Positions 13,866 through 23,320 of a stretch of 64,000 nucleotides of DNA are shown piece after piece. The DNA is from Bacilli bacterium (lineage in GTDB: Bacteria; Bacillota_I; Bacilli_A; RF39; UBA660). The stretch's first letter is position 1, and each line of letters opens with the position of its first letter. The position numbers and the translations under genes were made by a program. The stretch covers positions 124,001-188,000 of the forward strand of contig CAAGEE010000002.1 in assembly GCA_900768815.1 (NCBI GenBank), in the 5' to 3' direction. A model generated the notes under the pieces. That model worked only from the letters and a program-made list of their open reading frames with translations, did not search any database and was not told the origin of the DNA.

Positions 13866-16496
13866 ATGAAGAAGTATAAAGATTATTTTATAGTGGGAGG
13901 GATTTCTACTTTTATATTGAGTGTTTTATTTGTGTATTTTGGGATTTATCCTTTTGGAACTAATACAGTCCTAACAGGAGATCTATATACGCAAGTATCA
14001 GCTCTTTTTTATCATTTATGGGATACTATAAGAGGTGGTGGATCATTACTTGTTGATTATACTTCTGGAGCAGGAGAAAACTTTTTTGGAATATTTGCTT
14101 ATTATTTAGTTAGTCCAATTAACTTAGTTGTTCTTTTATTTAAAAGAAATGATATTTATTTAGCAATTTCCTTAGTAGTAGCACTTAAAATAATTTTATC
14201 TAGTATTACTTGTCTATATTCTTTAAAATATATTTTTAAAAAAGATAACTTAATGTTTGTACCATTATCATTACTGTATGCTTTTAGTGGATATACACTT
14301 GTATGTTATCAGATTACATCTTGGATGGATGTAGTTTATATGTTTCCTTTGATTATAGTTGGACTTAAAAAATTAATTGATGAAGATAAGCCTATTATGT
14401 ATGGAATTATATTATTTTTAACTATTTGTTTTTCTTTTTACTTATCTTATATAATGATTATATTTATCTTTTTATTATCTTTTATTTATATAAAGGGTAA
14501 TATAGAAAAAAAAGAACAAAAAAGAGTTATGCTTAGTATTGGAATTTATACAATATTACCAATGCTTATGTCTTTATTTATTACGTATCCAGCATTAAAA
14601 CAAATATTTAGTTCTGCTAGAACTAATATATCTAAAAATATATTTAATAATCTATTTGGGTGTTTATTTGATAAGTTAAATTATTTTAATATATCAATAT
14701 TATTAGTTATTTTTACAATACTTTTAATAGTTGAGAAAAAGAGAAACAAGAAGTTTTTAAAGTGGTATATACCAGCACTTTTGGTATTAGCTATACCTTA
14801 TATAGTAGAGCCTTTAAATAAAGTCTTTCATTTTATGTCATATTCTTTCTTTCCTAATAGATACGGTTTTATTATGTTTTATTTGTTGGTTATAGGTGGA
14901 GCGTATTTCTTTAATGAAAATAAAAATATGAAGATAGAAAATAGGTTAGATGAAAAGCTACAGATAATACTTGGAGTAGTTAGTGTTATTCTTTTAATAG
15001 GAATATATTTTATTGTATATAGGTTTGTATATAAAGATTTAGAAGTGGCTGTTTATAGTATTTCTATGATATATGCAAAAAAGGCTTTTATAATACTTAG
15101 TTTATTATCTATAGTTATATTGGTGGTATGTTTTGCACTTAATATATTTAGAAAAGAAAATACTTATAAGGTTTTAATGTATATAGTTATTATTAGTAAT
15201 ATTTGTTTTAATACATTTTTATATATTGGACTTAGGGATTATCAGAATATGATTAAAGATTCTTTTGGAATATTAAAGAAAATAGAAAATAGAGATAGTG
15301 ATAATTATTATAAGTTGAAGACTGATATTAAAAGTATAGATGACTTTGTTGTTAATGATGGAATTGTTAGTAATTATCAGGCGCTTGATCATTTTACTTC
15401 GCTTGTAAATAGAAATTCATTAGAGTTTTATAAGAAACTTGGATATTCTAGTTTTTGGACAATGATCTTTTCTAGTGGTGGTACTTTATTTAGTGATAGT
15501 TTAGTTTCTAACAAGTATTTTCTTACGGATAGAGATATTAATAGTAGTTTTTATACTTTAAAAAGTAGTGAGTATGGATATAATTTCTATGAGTTAAATT
15601 ATGATATTGGATATGGGTATCTTGCACGTAATAATTTTAAATTGGATGAGAGTGATACTTTTAATTATCAAAATAAGATTTATGAAAGTATTACTAATAA
15701 TAGTAATTTGTTTAGTGTTTATGATACTAGTAATATAAAAAATATTGATACTAACGATAGTGGTAAATGTATTATTAAAAGTAATGATAATTATATAGAA
15801 TATAATATTAGTATTAAGGATAAGAGTATTTTATATTTAGATTTGTCTTTAACAATGGATGAAAGTATTAAGGGGAGTATTAGTAATACGATGATGATTT
15901 ATATTAATGATGAGTTATATAGCGATAATTATCCTACTAAGACTAGTAATGGTATTTATGAGTTAGGTGTTTATGAGAATCAAGATATTAATGTTAAAGT
16001 TAAATTAATTAAACCGATTGATATAGAAAAATTAAGTATTGCTAGTATGGATGTTAGTAAGTATGAAGAGTTTATTTTAAATAATAAAACTGATTTAGGT
16101 ATTAAGTTTGATAAAAATAAGATTACTATTGATAGTAATGTTAATACTGATGGTTACTTAGTTATACCAATATCTTATAGTGATAATTATAGTGTGGTAG
16201 TTAATGGAGATAGTACTGATACAATTAAGATGTATGGAGGGCTATTAGGTGTTAAAGTCGAAAAGGGATATAATCAAATTACTTATACATATAGAAATAG
16301 AGATTTAGAAAAGAGTCTGGTTGTTTCTTTGATTGCGACTATTATATTTACTATAGTAACAGTATTTTATAGTAAGGTTAGTACTAATAAAATTTTAGGA
16401 AACATTGCTTATGGTACTTATAGTTTATTATTTTATGTAGCAGTGGTTTTATATGTGGGTATTATTTTGGCTTGGTTATTTAAATTTGTAATATAA
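13866..16496 (+). CDS. YfhO family multi-pass membrane protein
   Basis: The 876-residue protein has about a dozen membrane helices in its first 450 residues, an extracytoplasmic domain of about 350 residues rich in Asn, Ser and Asp, and two C-terminal helices. The first loop carries the YfhO signature TGDLYTQVSALFYHLW followed by the SGAGENFFG stretch, typical of this GT-C-like family linked to lipid-linked glycan or teichoic-acid decoration. The next gene (YgjV-like) starts 14 bases later. The exact sugar and acceptor cannot be read from the sequence. Confidence 0.88.
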   Translation: MKKYKDYFIVGGISTFILSVLFVYFGIYPFGTNTVLTGDLYTQVSALFYHLWDTIRGGGSLLVDYTSGAGENFFGIFAYYLVSPINLVVLLFKRNDIYLAISLVVALKIILSSITCLYSLKYIFKKDNLMFVPLSLLYAFSGYTLVCYQITSWMDVVYMFPLIIVGLKKLIDEDKPIMYGIILFLTICFSFYLSYIMIIFIFLLSFIYIKGNIEKKEQKRVMLSIGIYTILPMLMSLFITYPALKQIFSSARTNISKNIFNNLFGCLFDKLNYFNISILLVIFTILLIVEKKRNKKFLKWYIPALLVLAIPYIVEPLNKVFHFMSYSFFPNRYGFIMFYLLVIGGAYFFNENKNMKIENRLDEKLQIILGVVSVILLIGIYFIVYRFVYKDLEVAVYSISMIYAKKAFIILSLLSIVILVVCFALNIFRKENTYKVLMYIVIISNICFNTFLYIGLRDYQNMIKDSFGILKKIENRDSDNYYKLKTDIKSIDDFVVNDGIVSNYQALDHFTSLVNRNSLEFYKKLGYSSFWTMIFSSGGTLFSDSLVSNKYFLTDRDINSSFYTLKSSEYGYNFYELNYDIGYGYLARNNFKLDESDTFNYQNKIYESITNNSNLFSVYDTSNIKNIDTNDSGKCIIKSNDNYIEYNISIKDKSILYLDLSLTMDESIKGSISNTMMIYINDELYSDNYPTKTSNGIYELGVYENQDINVKVKLIKPIDIEKLSIASMDVSKYEEFILNNKTDLGIKFDKNKITIDSNVNTDGYLVIPISYSDNYSVVVNGDSTDTIKMYGGLLGVKVEKGYNQITYTYRNRDLEKSLVVSLIATIIFTIVTVFYSKVSTNKILGNIAYGTYSLLFYVAVVLYVGIILAWLFKFVI

Positions 16497-16510
16497 GAAG
16501 GTGTATTTAC

Positions 16511-17032
16511 TTGGATTTAAATTTTTACTTAGCACAAATTACAGCGATACTGGCTTGGTTATTTTTAATAATTAGTTATTGGAAGAATAAGAATGATAAT
16601 TTACTTGTCTTACAGGTTGTATCAGGAGTTTTTTTCCTACTTAACTATATATTTTTAGGAGCTTATACAGGTCTATTTGTAATATGCTTTGAAGTAGTTA
16701 GAGATTATTTATATATTAAGTTTAAGGATGATAAAAAGACTTTTCTTTATACTTTACCCGTATATGCTGTAATTGGAATATTTAGTTATGATGGAATTTG
16801 GTCTTTATTTTCAATACTAGCATCAGTTAATGATGGATTTGCTTTAACATATCATGGTAAGAAAGTTGTATTTTTAGGAATTGTAACTTATATTTTATGG
16901 ATTGTTTACGATTTATATTGTGCAAGTTTTGCGAATGTTTTAGCGGAAAGTATTGTAGTTATATCTAATTTAGTAATATTACTGAAGACAGGAAACAGTA
17001 AAAATAAAAAGATAATTTTAAGTAGAAGATAA
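16511..17032 (+). CDS. YgjV family inner-membrane protein
   Basis: The 173-residue protein has five to six membrane helices and the YgjV-like beginning LAQITAILAWLFLIISYW, followed by LLVLQVVSGVFFLLNYIFLG. It begins with TTG, seven bases behind AGAAGGTG; no ATG or GTG fits. It overlaps in operon spacing with the YfhO gene. Function of the family is unknown. Confidence 0.75.
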   Translation: MDLNFYLAQITAILAWLFLIISYWKNKNDNLLVLQVVSGVFFLLNYIFLGAYTGLFVICFEVVRDYLYIKFKDDKKTFLYTLPVYAVIGIFSYDGIWSLFSILASVNDGFALTYHGKKVVFLGIVTYILWIVYDLYCASFANVLAESIVVISNLVILLKTGNSKNKKIILSRR

Positions 17033-17100
17033 TTTTTTAATTATTTTCTTTTATTTTTTTTGAAATTATTTTATACTTATTTTAAAGTAGGGTGATTATA

Positions 17101-18171
17101 GTGAAGAAGGTAATTGTTAGATTAGAAAACTTTTGTAAGAGTTATGAAAATAAGGAAGTAATTAAAGATATTAATTTAGATGTCTATGCAGGGGAATTTT
17201 TAACATTACTGGGATCATCTGGGTGTGGAAAGACAACAATTTTAAGAGCAATATCAGGACTTGATTCGGTTACATCAGGAAAGATTTATATAAATGATGT
17301 AGATGTTACTAATTTAGATCCACAAGAAAGAGAAGTTAATACAATATTTCAGAATTATGCACTTTTTCCATTAATGACAATTGAAGATAATATTGGATTT
17401 GGATTAAAGATGAAGAAAGTTCCTAAAGAAGAGATAAAAAAAGCAGTAAAGGAAATGATGGAATTAGTACATTTAGAAGGCTATGAAAAAAGATTTCCTA
17501 GTGAATTATCTGGAGGTGAACAACAGCGAGTTTCTATTGTTCGGGGACTTATTAATAATCCAAAAGTATTACTTTTAGATGAGCCATTATCAGCTTTGGA
17601 TATGAAATTAAGAAAACAGATGCAGATAGAGTTAAAGCAATTACAAAGAAAGTTTGGTATAACCTTTATATATGTTACACATAGTCAAGATGAAGCTTTA
17701 TCGATGAGTGATCGAATAGTTGTACTTAATGAAGGTAAAATAGAACAGATAGGTACTCCTACACAGGTTTATGAGAAGCCTAAGAATTTATTTGTGGCTA
17801 ACTTTTTAGGAGATTCTAATATATTTAAAGGAAAAGTTATAGATGATGGGGAAGCTATTTTAACAGAAGAGGGAGATGTCTTTAAAATTGATAAGACTCC
17901 TCGAGGAACATTAGAAGAAATTTATATAATGGTTAGACCAGAGAATATAAGAGTTTCATTTGAGAAACCTAAGGGTAATCACGTTTTGGGGAAAGTATAT
18001 GAAAAGTCTTATAATGGATCTATGACTAAGATATTAACTAAAGTAGGTAAAAAGGTATTGACTGTAATGGTATTTGGTAATGACTGTCCTTTTAAAAGAG
18101 GAGATGAAGTATATTTATCTTGGGATGTAGAAGATCAAATATATGTAAATGGTGATAGTGATGAAGAATAA
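17101..18171 (+). CDS. potA: Spermidine/putrescine ABC transporter ATP-binding protein
   Basis: PotA powers polyamine import with PotB and PotC. Walker A GSSGCGKT is at 38-45, the ABC signature LSGGEQQRVS near 136-145, Walker B LLLDEPLSALD and the switch histidine in VTHSQDEA; a C-terminal TOBE-like regulatory domain follows (FLGDSNIFKG, MVRPENIR). A GTG at 17092 lies within the GGTGAT ribosome site; the GTG at 17101 is the start (356 residues). It is first in potABCD, overlapping potB by 11 bases. Confidence 0.94.
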   Translation: MKKVIVRLENFCKSYENKEVIKDINLDVYAGEFLTLLGSSGCGKTTILRAISGLDSVTSGKIYINDVDVTNLDPQEREVNTIFQNYALFPLMTIEDNIGFGLKMKKVPKEEIKKAVKEMMELVHLEGYEKRFPSELSGGEQQRVSIVRGLINNPKVLLLDEPLSALDMKLRKQMQIELKQLQRKFGITFIYVTHSQDEALSMSDRIVVLNEGKIEQIGTPTQVYEKPKNLFVANFLGDSNIFKGKVIDDGEAILTEEGDVFKIDKTPRGTLEEIYIMVRPENIRVSFEKPKGNHVLGKVYEKSYNGSMTKILTKVGKKVLTVMVFGNDCPFKRGDEVYLSWDVEDQIYVNGDSDEE

Positions 18172-19012
18172 AATAGTAAAGATATTATTTACCTTACCAG
18201 TTATTGTTTATACATTAGTTTTAATTGCTCTACCTTTATTATATATATTTGGAATTAGTTTTTTTAAGAGTGATTCTTATGGAGGTATTGTTAATACTTT
18301 TACATTAGTTAATTATATTGAGTTGTTTGATGCCGTATATATTAAGATTTTTATAAAGTCTGTACTTATTGCGATTGTGACAACAATTATTTGTATTTTG
18401 ATTGCTTATCCTTTTGTTTTAGCAGTTTCTCATAAGAGTAAATTTAAACAGAAAGTCTTAATGACTGTAGTTATGGTACCATTTTTAACTAATTCATTAA
18501 TTAGAATGTATGCTTGGATTGTTCTTCTTAGAAAGAATGGAGTTATTAATAATGTTTTAACTTCAATGCATATAATTTCTGAACCATTAAATTTAATGTA
18601 TAACAACTTGGGTATTATTATTGGAATGGTTTATACATTGTTACCATTTATGTTGTTGCCTTTATATAGTAGTGTTTCAGCAATACCTAAATCATTGTTG
18701 GAAGCGGGATCTGATCTTGGGGCTAGTAAATGGAAGATATTTACGAAGATAATATATCCAGCTACTATTTCAGGACTTTTTAATGGGGCTTTAATGGTCT
18801 TTACTCCAGCTCTTGGGTACTTCTTTATTGTAGATGTACTTGGTGGTGGTAAGATTATGATTTTAGGAAATTTAATAAAGAATCAGTTCTTAACGGCACG
18901 TAACTGGCCATTTGGGGCGGCTATTGCGGTAGCACTTTTAGTTATTACATCGATAATTATTTATGTTTATAAAAAATTAGGTGGTAAAATGGATGATTTG
19001 GGTGGTGCTTAA
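18161..19012 (+). CDS. potB: Spermidine/putrescine ABC transporter permease PotB
   Basis: The six-helix permease has the cytoplasmic coupling EAA-like motif LLEAGSDLGASKWKIFTKII. The upstream ATG at 18149 precedes the GGTGAT ribosome site; the ATG at 18161 is the likely start, inside the end of potA. The stop overlaps the potC start (TAATG). It pairs with PotC to form the channel for polyamines. Confidence 0.93.
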   Translation: MKNKIVKILFTLPVIVYTLVLIALPLLYIFGISFFKSDSYGGIVNTFTLVNYIELFDAVYIKIFIKSVLIAIVTTIICILIAYPFVLAVSHKSKFKQKVLMTVVMVPFLTNSLIRMYAWIVLLRKNGVINNVLTSMHIISEPLNLMYNNLGIIIGMVYTLLPFMLLPLYSSVSAIPKSLLEAGSDLGASKWKIFTKIIYPATISGLFNGALMVFTPALGYFFIVDVLGGGKIMILGNLIKNQFLTARNWPFGAAIAVALLVITSIIIYVYKKLGGKMDDLGGA

Positions 19013-19800
19013 TGAGAAATAATAAAATATTAGATAATATAATTATTGGGATTGTATTAGTATTTTTGTTCTTACCAATATTTGTTTTAATACTATTTTC
19101 ATTTAATACATCACAGTTAAATATAACATTCGAAGGATTTACTTTGAAATGGTATGGAGAGTTATTTAAAAATACAACGTTACTTTTAGCACTTAAAAAT
19201 ACTTTAATTGTAGCGATTGTTAGTACAGTAGTTTCAACTGTTATTGGAACTATTTCTGCTTATGGATTATATAAGTATGATTTTCCATTAAAAAAAATTG
19301 TTAATAGACTTTTATATATACCGGTTGTTATACCGGAGATTGTTTTAGGTATATCATTGCTTGCTATATATACAGTTTTTAAATTAGAACTTGGAATGAC
19401 TACTTTGATTTTGGCACATATATCTTTTTCTATACCTTTTGTAATTATAAATGTTAGAAATATATTAGAACAGATGGATGGAAACTTAATTTTAGCGGCT
19501 AATGATTTAGGAGCTAGTAAGTTAAAAACATTTTTATATGTAACTATTCCTTCTTTAATGCCTGGTATTTTAAGTGGAGCAGAATTAGCATTTACTTTGT
19601 CTTTGGATGATGTTGTTATTAGTTATTTTACAGCTGGGCCTGGTAGTAATACATTACCATTACAAATATATTCAATTATAAAGACAGGTGTTACTCCGGA
19701 TGTTAATGCTTTAATTACTTTGATGTTGTTAGTTATATTTATTGTTTTAACTGTATCAGTTCTTATTAATTTAAGAAAGATGAAGAAGGTGAGTAATTAA
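19012..19800 (+). CDS. potC: Spermidine/putrescine ABC transporter permease PotC
   Basis: The 262-residue protein has six membrane helices and the coupling motif LILAANDLGASKLKTFLYVT, and the LSLDDVVISYFTAGPGS segment characteristic of PotC. Its start and stop overlap potB and potD by the TAATG arrangement, so the four genes are translationally coupled. Confidence 0.93.
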   Translation: MRNNKILDNIIIGIVLVFLFLPIFVLILFSFNTSQLNITFEGFTLKWYGELFKNTTLLLALKNTLIVAIVSTVVSTVIGTISAYGLYKYDFPLKKIVNRLLYIPVVIPEIVLGISLLAIYTVFKLELGMTTLILAHISFSIPFVIINVRNILEQMDGNLILAANDLGASKLKTFLYVTIPSLMPGILSGAELAFTLSLDDVVISYFTAGPGSNTLPLQIYSIIKTGVTPDVNALITLMLLVIFIVLTVSVLINLRKMKKVSN

Positions 19801-20831
19801 TGAAAAGAAAACTTTTTGTTGTACTTTGTTTTTTGTGTTTAGTATTATCTGGATGTAGTAAGAAAGATGAGGGAAGGGTACTTAATGTTTTAAACTGGTC
19901 TTCTTATATTCCAGATGAGGTGGTTAGAGATTTTGAAAAGGAGACTGGTATTAGAGTTAATTATGGAACTTATTCATCGAATGAGGAACTTTTAGCGAAA
20001 ATTGCCAACTCTAAAGAAGGAACATATGACTTGATCTTTCCTAGTGATTATATGATAGAAATTATGAAGAGTAGAGGGTTACTTCAAGAACTTGATAAGA
20101 GTAAGTTAGATAATTATAAAAATATTGATAGTAATTATTTAAATTTAAGCTATGATAGTAATAATCGATATAGTTTACCTTTTGTTTTAGCAACAGTACT
20201 TATTGCGGTTAATAGAGATGTTATTAGTGATGAAGTTAGTTCATATAGTGATCTTTTGGATAGTAAATTTAAAAATGAGATAGTACTTTTAGATGATCAA
20301 AGAATTGTAATTGGAATGGGCCTACTTGCTTTAGGATATGATATGAATTCTACTAATACTAAGGAAATTGATGAGGCAAGAGAGTTTTTACTTGAATTAA
20401 AGAAAAATGTAAAGGCATTTGATAGTGATAGTCCTAAGAACTTTTTAATTACAGGGGAAGCTTCTATTGCGGTTATTTGGAATGCTGAGGCAGCTCTTGC
20501 GAAGAAAGCGAATCCTAATATAGAAATAATTTATCCAGATGAGGGAATGGCTCTTAGTGTTGATAATTTTGCAATACTTAAAGGGAGTAAAAATACAAGT
20601 GAAGCATATCAATTTATTGACTATATTTTAGATGGTAAAGTTATGAGTAAAATAATAGAGGCATATCCATATAAAAATGTAAATAAGGATGCTTCTAAGT
20701 ACTTATCTTCTTGGTATTTAGATAATCCTGCAGCTAATATTTCTAGTGGTATTATTAGGAATGGTTTCTTTGTAAAAAACATTGGTAATAAGATAAAATT
20801 ATATGATAAAACTTGGGCTTTAATTAAGTAA
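19800..20831 (+). CDS. potD: Spermidine/putrescine-binding lipoprotein PotD
   Basis: The lipoprotein signal ends in LVLSGC. The mature receptor opens with LNVLNWSSYIPDEVVRDFEK, continues with YDLIFPSDYMIEIM and the hinge segment YSLPFVLATVLIAVN, and has IAVIWNAEAALA; these are the features of periplasmic-type polyamine receptors (PotD/PotF). It is the last gene of potABCD and is next to an agmatine/putrescine catabolic cluster, so putrescine or agmatine is a plausible ligand. Confidence 0.93.
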   Translation: MKRKLFVVLCFLCLVLSGCSKKDEGRVLNVLNWSSYIPDEVVRDFEKETGIRVNYGTYSSNEELLAKIANSKEGTYDLIFPSDYMIEIMKSRGLLQELDKSKLDNYKNIDSNYLNLSYDSNNRYSLPFVLATVLIAVNRDVISDEVSSYSDLLDSKFKNEIVLLDDQRIVIGMGLLALGYDMNSTNTKEIDEAREFLLELKKNVKAFDSDSPKNFLITGEASIAVIWNAEAALAKKANPNIEIIYPDEGMALSVDNFAILKGSKNTSEAYQFIDYILDGKVMSKIIEAYPYKNVNKDASKYLSSWYLDNPAANISSGIIRNGFFVKNIGNKIKLYDKTWALIK

Positions 20832-20866
20832 AAAGTTTTTTTGAAAAAAACTTTTTATTTTTTTTT
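20830..20866 (+). terminator. Terminator of potABCD
   Basis: AAAAAGTTTT pairs with AAAACTTTTT around TTTGAAA, followed by ATTTTTTTTT. It separates the pot operon from ptcA. Confidence 0.75.
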
Positions 20867-20901
20867 AGGTGTGCTATTATTTTATTATAGGAGGTGTAAA
20901 G

Positions 20902-21879
20902 ATGAAGAGAGATTTTATTGATACTAGTGATTTTTCTAAAGAAGAGTTACTTGAAATAGCAAATTTAGGTATTCTTATTAAGAAAAACATAAAAGCTGGG
21001 TATCCACTTAATGTACTATATCATAAGACATTAGGTATGATTTTTGAACAAAAGTCTACAAGAACTCGTGTTTCTTTTGAAACTGCGATGACTCAACTTG
21101 GTGGACATGCTCAATATTTAGCACCTGGACAAATTCAACTTGGAGCTCATGAATCTTATCATGATACTGCTAAGACTTTGTCTAGATTGACTGATATTTT
21201 GATGGCTAGAGTTCAAAAACATGAAACCATCGTTAATTTAGGAAAATATGCAGATGTTCCTGTAATTAATGGTATGAGTGATTACAATCATCCAACACAG
21301 GAAATGGGAGATTTAATAACTATGTTAGAACATCTTCCTGCTGGAAAAAGATTTGAAGATTGTAAGGTTGTCTTTGTTGGTGACTGTACACAAGTTTGTG
21401 CTTCATTAATGATGATTGTTACAAAACTTGGTGGACACTTTGTTCATTTTGGACCTAAGGGATTCCAATTAAATGAACATTTCCAAAACATTGCTTTAGA
21501 AAATTGCAAGGTTAGTGGTGGTTCTTTCTTAGTAACTGACAATGTTGAAGATATTGTTGGAGCTGACTTCGTATATACTGACGTTTGGTATGGTTTATAT
21601 GAATCGGAATTATCTGAAGAAGAACGTATGGGTATTTTCTATCCAAAGTATCAAGTAAGTATGGATTTATTAAACAAAGCTTCAAGTACAGCTAAGTTCA
21701 TGCATTGTTTACCTGCTACTAGAGGTGAAGAAGTAACTGATGAAGTTATGGATTGTGAACTTTCTATAGTATTTGATGAAGCTGAAAACCGTTTAACCGC
21801 TATGCGTGCATTACTTGTTTACTTCATGGGTAAAAAAGATGAAACAATTGAAATATGTCGCAAAAATCTAAATATTTAG
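20902..21879 (+). CDS. ptcA: Putrescine carbamoyltransferase
   Basis: The enzyme phosphorolyses N-carbamoylputrescine to putrescine and carbamoyl phosphate. The carbamoyl-phosphate motif STRTR is at 52-56, HPTQ follows in the middle, and HCLPATRG is near 264. YLAPGQIQLGAHES and LTDILMARVQKHE mark the putrescine-specific rather than ornithine-specific subgroup. The ATG follows GGAGGTG; an ATG 33 bases upstream lacks a site. aguD starts 13 bases after its stop. The cluster uses more C-ending codons (TTC, GAC) than neighbours, suggesting high expression or acquisition. Confidence 0.9.
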   Translation: MKRDFIDTSDFSKEELLEIANLGILIKKNIKAGYPLNVLYHKTLGMIFEQKSTRTRVSFETAMTQLGGHAQYLAPGQIQLGAHESYHDTAKTLSRLTDILMARVQKHETIVNLGKYADVPVINGMSDYNHPTQEMGDLITMLEHLPAGKRFEDCKVVFVGDCTQVCASLMMIVTKLGGHFVHFGPKGFQLNEHFQNIALENCKVSGGSFLVTDNVEDIVGADFVYTDVWYGLYESELSEEERMGIFYPKYQVSMDLLNKASSTAKFMHCLPATRGEEVTDEVMDCELSIVFDEAENRLTAMRALLVYFMGKKDETIEICRKNLNI

Positions 21880-21892
21880 AGGAGTATTTAAA

Positions 21893-23296
21893 ATGGCTAA
21901 AAAGAAAAAATTTAGGTTGTTAGATGCCGTTTTAGCAACAGTATGTATTACATTAGTTGTTGAATCAGTAGCTCCTACAGCCGCTATTGGTAACTCACAA
22001 TATTTTTGGTGGTTACTACTTATTGCTGGGTTCTGTGTTCCATATGGAATGATAACAGCAGAACTTGGTACTACATATCCATCTGAAGGTGGAATGTATG
22101 ATTGGGTAAAGAAAGCATTTGGTGAGAAATGGGCTTCTCGTGTTGCTTGGAATTATTGGATTAATTTCCCATTATGGATCGCTTCTTTAGCTGTTGCAGT
22201 AACAGATGTTGTTGCTGGTATATTTGGGGTTGAATTATCTCTAATTTGGCTTTTAGTACTACAACTTGGATATACTTGGTTAGTATGTTTCTTAGGTACT
22301 AGAAGAGTTACTGATACTAAGTATCTAGTTAATTTAGGTACAGTATTTAAAGTAGTATTCGTACTTGCTTTAGGTGCTTTAGGCATCTATACATTTATTA
22401 AGACTGGTGAAAGTGCAAATCCAATTAAGAGTGTATCTGATTTATTACCTAGTTTGGATTTAGCAGGATTATCATTTGTTTCAATAATTATATTTAACTT
22501 CTTAGGATTTGAAGTTGTTGGAACTTTCGTTGATGATATGGAAAATCCTAAGAAAGATATTCCTAAGGCTTTAGTAGTTGGTGGAATATTAATGGCATTG
22601 TTCTACATTTTACCTGCTACAGGTGTTAATGTATCTATGAGTTTGGAAGATGCAGAAGTTGCTAGTATAACTGAAAGTTTTGCTATTTTACTTACTAATT
22701 TAGGAGTATCTAGTGATATTGTTAGAGTTGTTGTTATTGTAGCAGGACTTATGTTTATTTATACAATGGTTGCTAATATTACATCTTGGTCATTTGGTGT
22801 TAACTCAGTTGCTAAATATGCTGCTGATGATGGCGGAATGCCTAAGATTTTCTCTAAAACTAATAAGGATGGTGTTCCAAGTTGGGCTTCTTACATGAAT
22901 GGTATAGTAGCATCAATCATTTGTATTGTTGGTATTATATTAGGATATGTAAGTGAGACAGCAAGTAACTTATTCTGGACATTCTTCTCATTAAGTTTAG
23001 TTACATTATTAATTAGTTATATACCATTATTTGCCGCTTTCTTAAAATTACGTAAGACTGATAAGGCTAAGAGAGTTTATAAAATGCCTGGATCTGATGG
23101 CATGGTTAAATTCTTAACTTATTTACCTTTAGTATTATTAGTTTTAGGTGTAATATTTACTATATTTGGTGACTTTACTAAAGATTATATTGTTGGTAAT
23201 TTACCATTAATTATAGGTGTTATTGTTTCATTTATAATTCAAGAAATTTTAGCATCTAGAGTAAAAGTTAAAAAAGTTGAAAAAGCTGAGAAATAA
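21893..23296 (+). CDS. aguD: Agmatine/putrescine antiporter (APC family)
   Basis: The 467-residue protein has 12 predicted membrane helices and the amino acid-polyamine-organocation start DAVLATVCITLVVESVAP, with TYPSEGGMYDWVKKAFG after helix 2. Its position between putrescine carbamoyltransferase and agmatine deiminase is that of aguD in lactic acid bacteria and enterococci, where it swaps external agmatine for internal putrescine. Substrate assignment relies on that context. The ribosome site is AGAGGAG. Confidence 0.88.
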   Translation: MAKKKKFRLLDAVLATVCITLVVESVAPTAAIGNSQYFWWLLLIAGFCVPYGMITAELGTTYPSEGGMYDWVKKAFGEKWASRVAWNYWINFPLWIASLAVAVTDVVAGIFGVELSLIWLLVLQLGYTWLVCFLGTRRVTDTKYLVNLGTVFKVVFVLALGALGIYTFIKTGESANPIKSVSDLLPSLDLAGLSFVSIIIFNFLGFEVVGTFVDDMENPKKDIPKALVVGGILMALFYILPATGVNVSMSLEDAEVASITESFAILLTNLGVSSDIVRVVVIVAGLMFIYTMVANITSWSFGVNSVAKYAADDGGMPKIFSKTNKDGVPSWASYMNGIVASIICIVGIILGYVSETASNLFWTFFSLSLVTLLISYIPLFAAFLKLRKTDKAKRVYKMPGSDGMVKFLTYLPLVLLVLGVIFTIFGDFTKDYIVGNLPLIIGVIVSFIIQEILASRVKVKKVEKAEK

Positions 23297-23320
23297 TAAA
23301 AAGAAGAAAGAAGGGATATA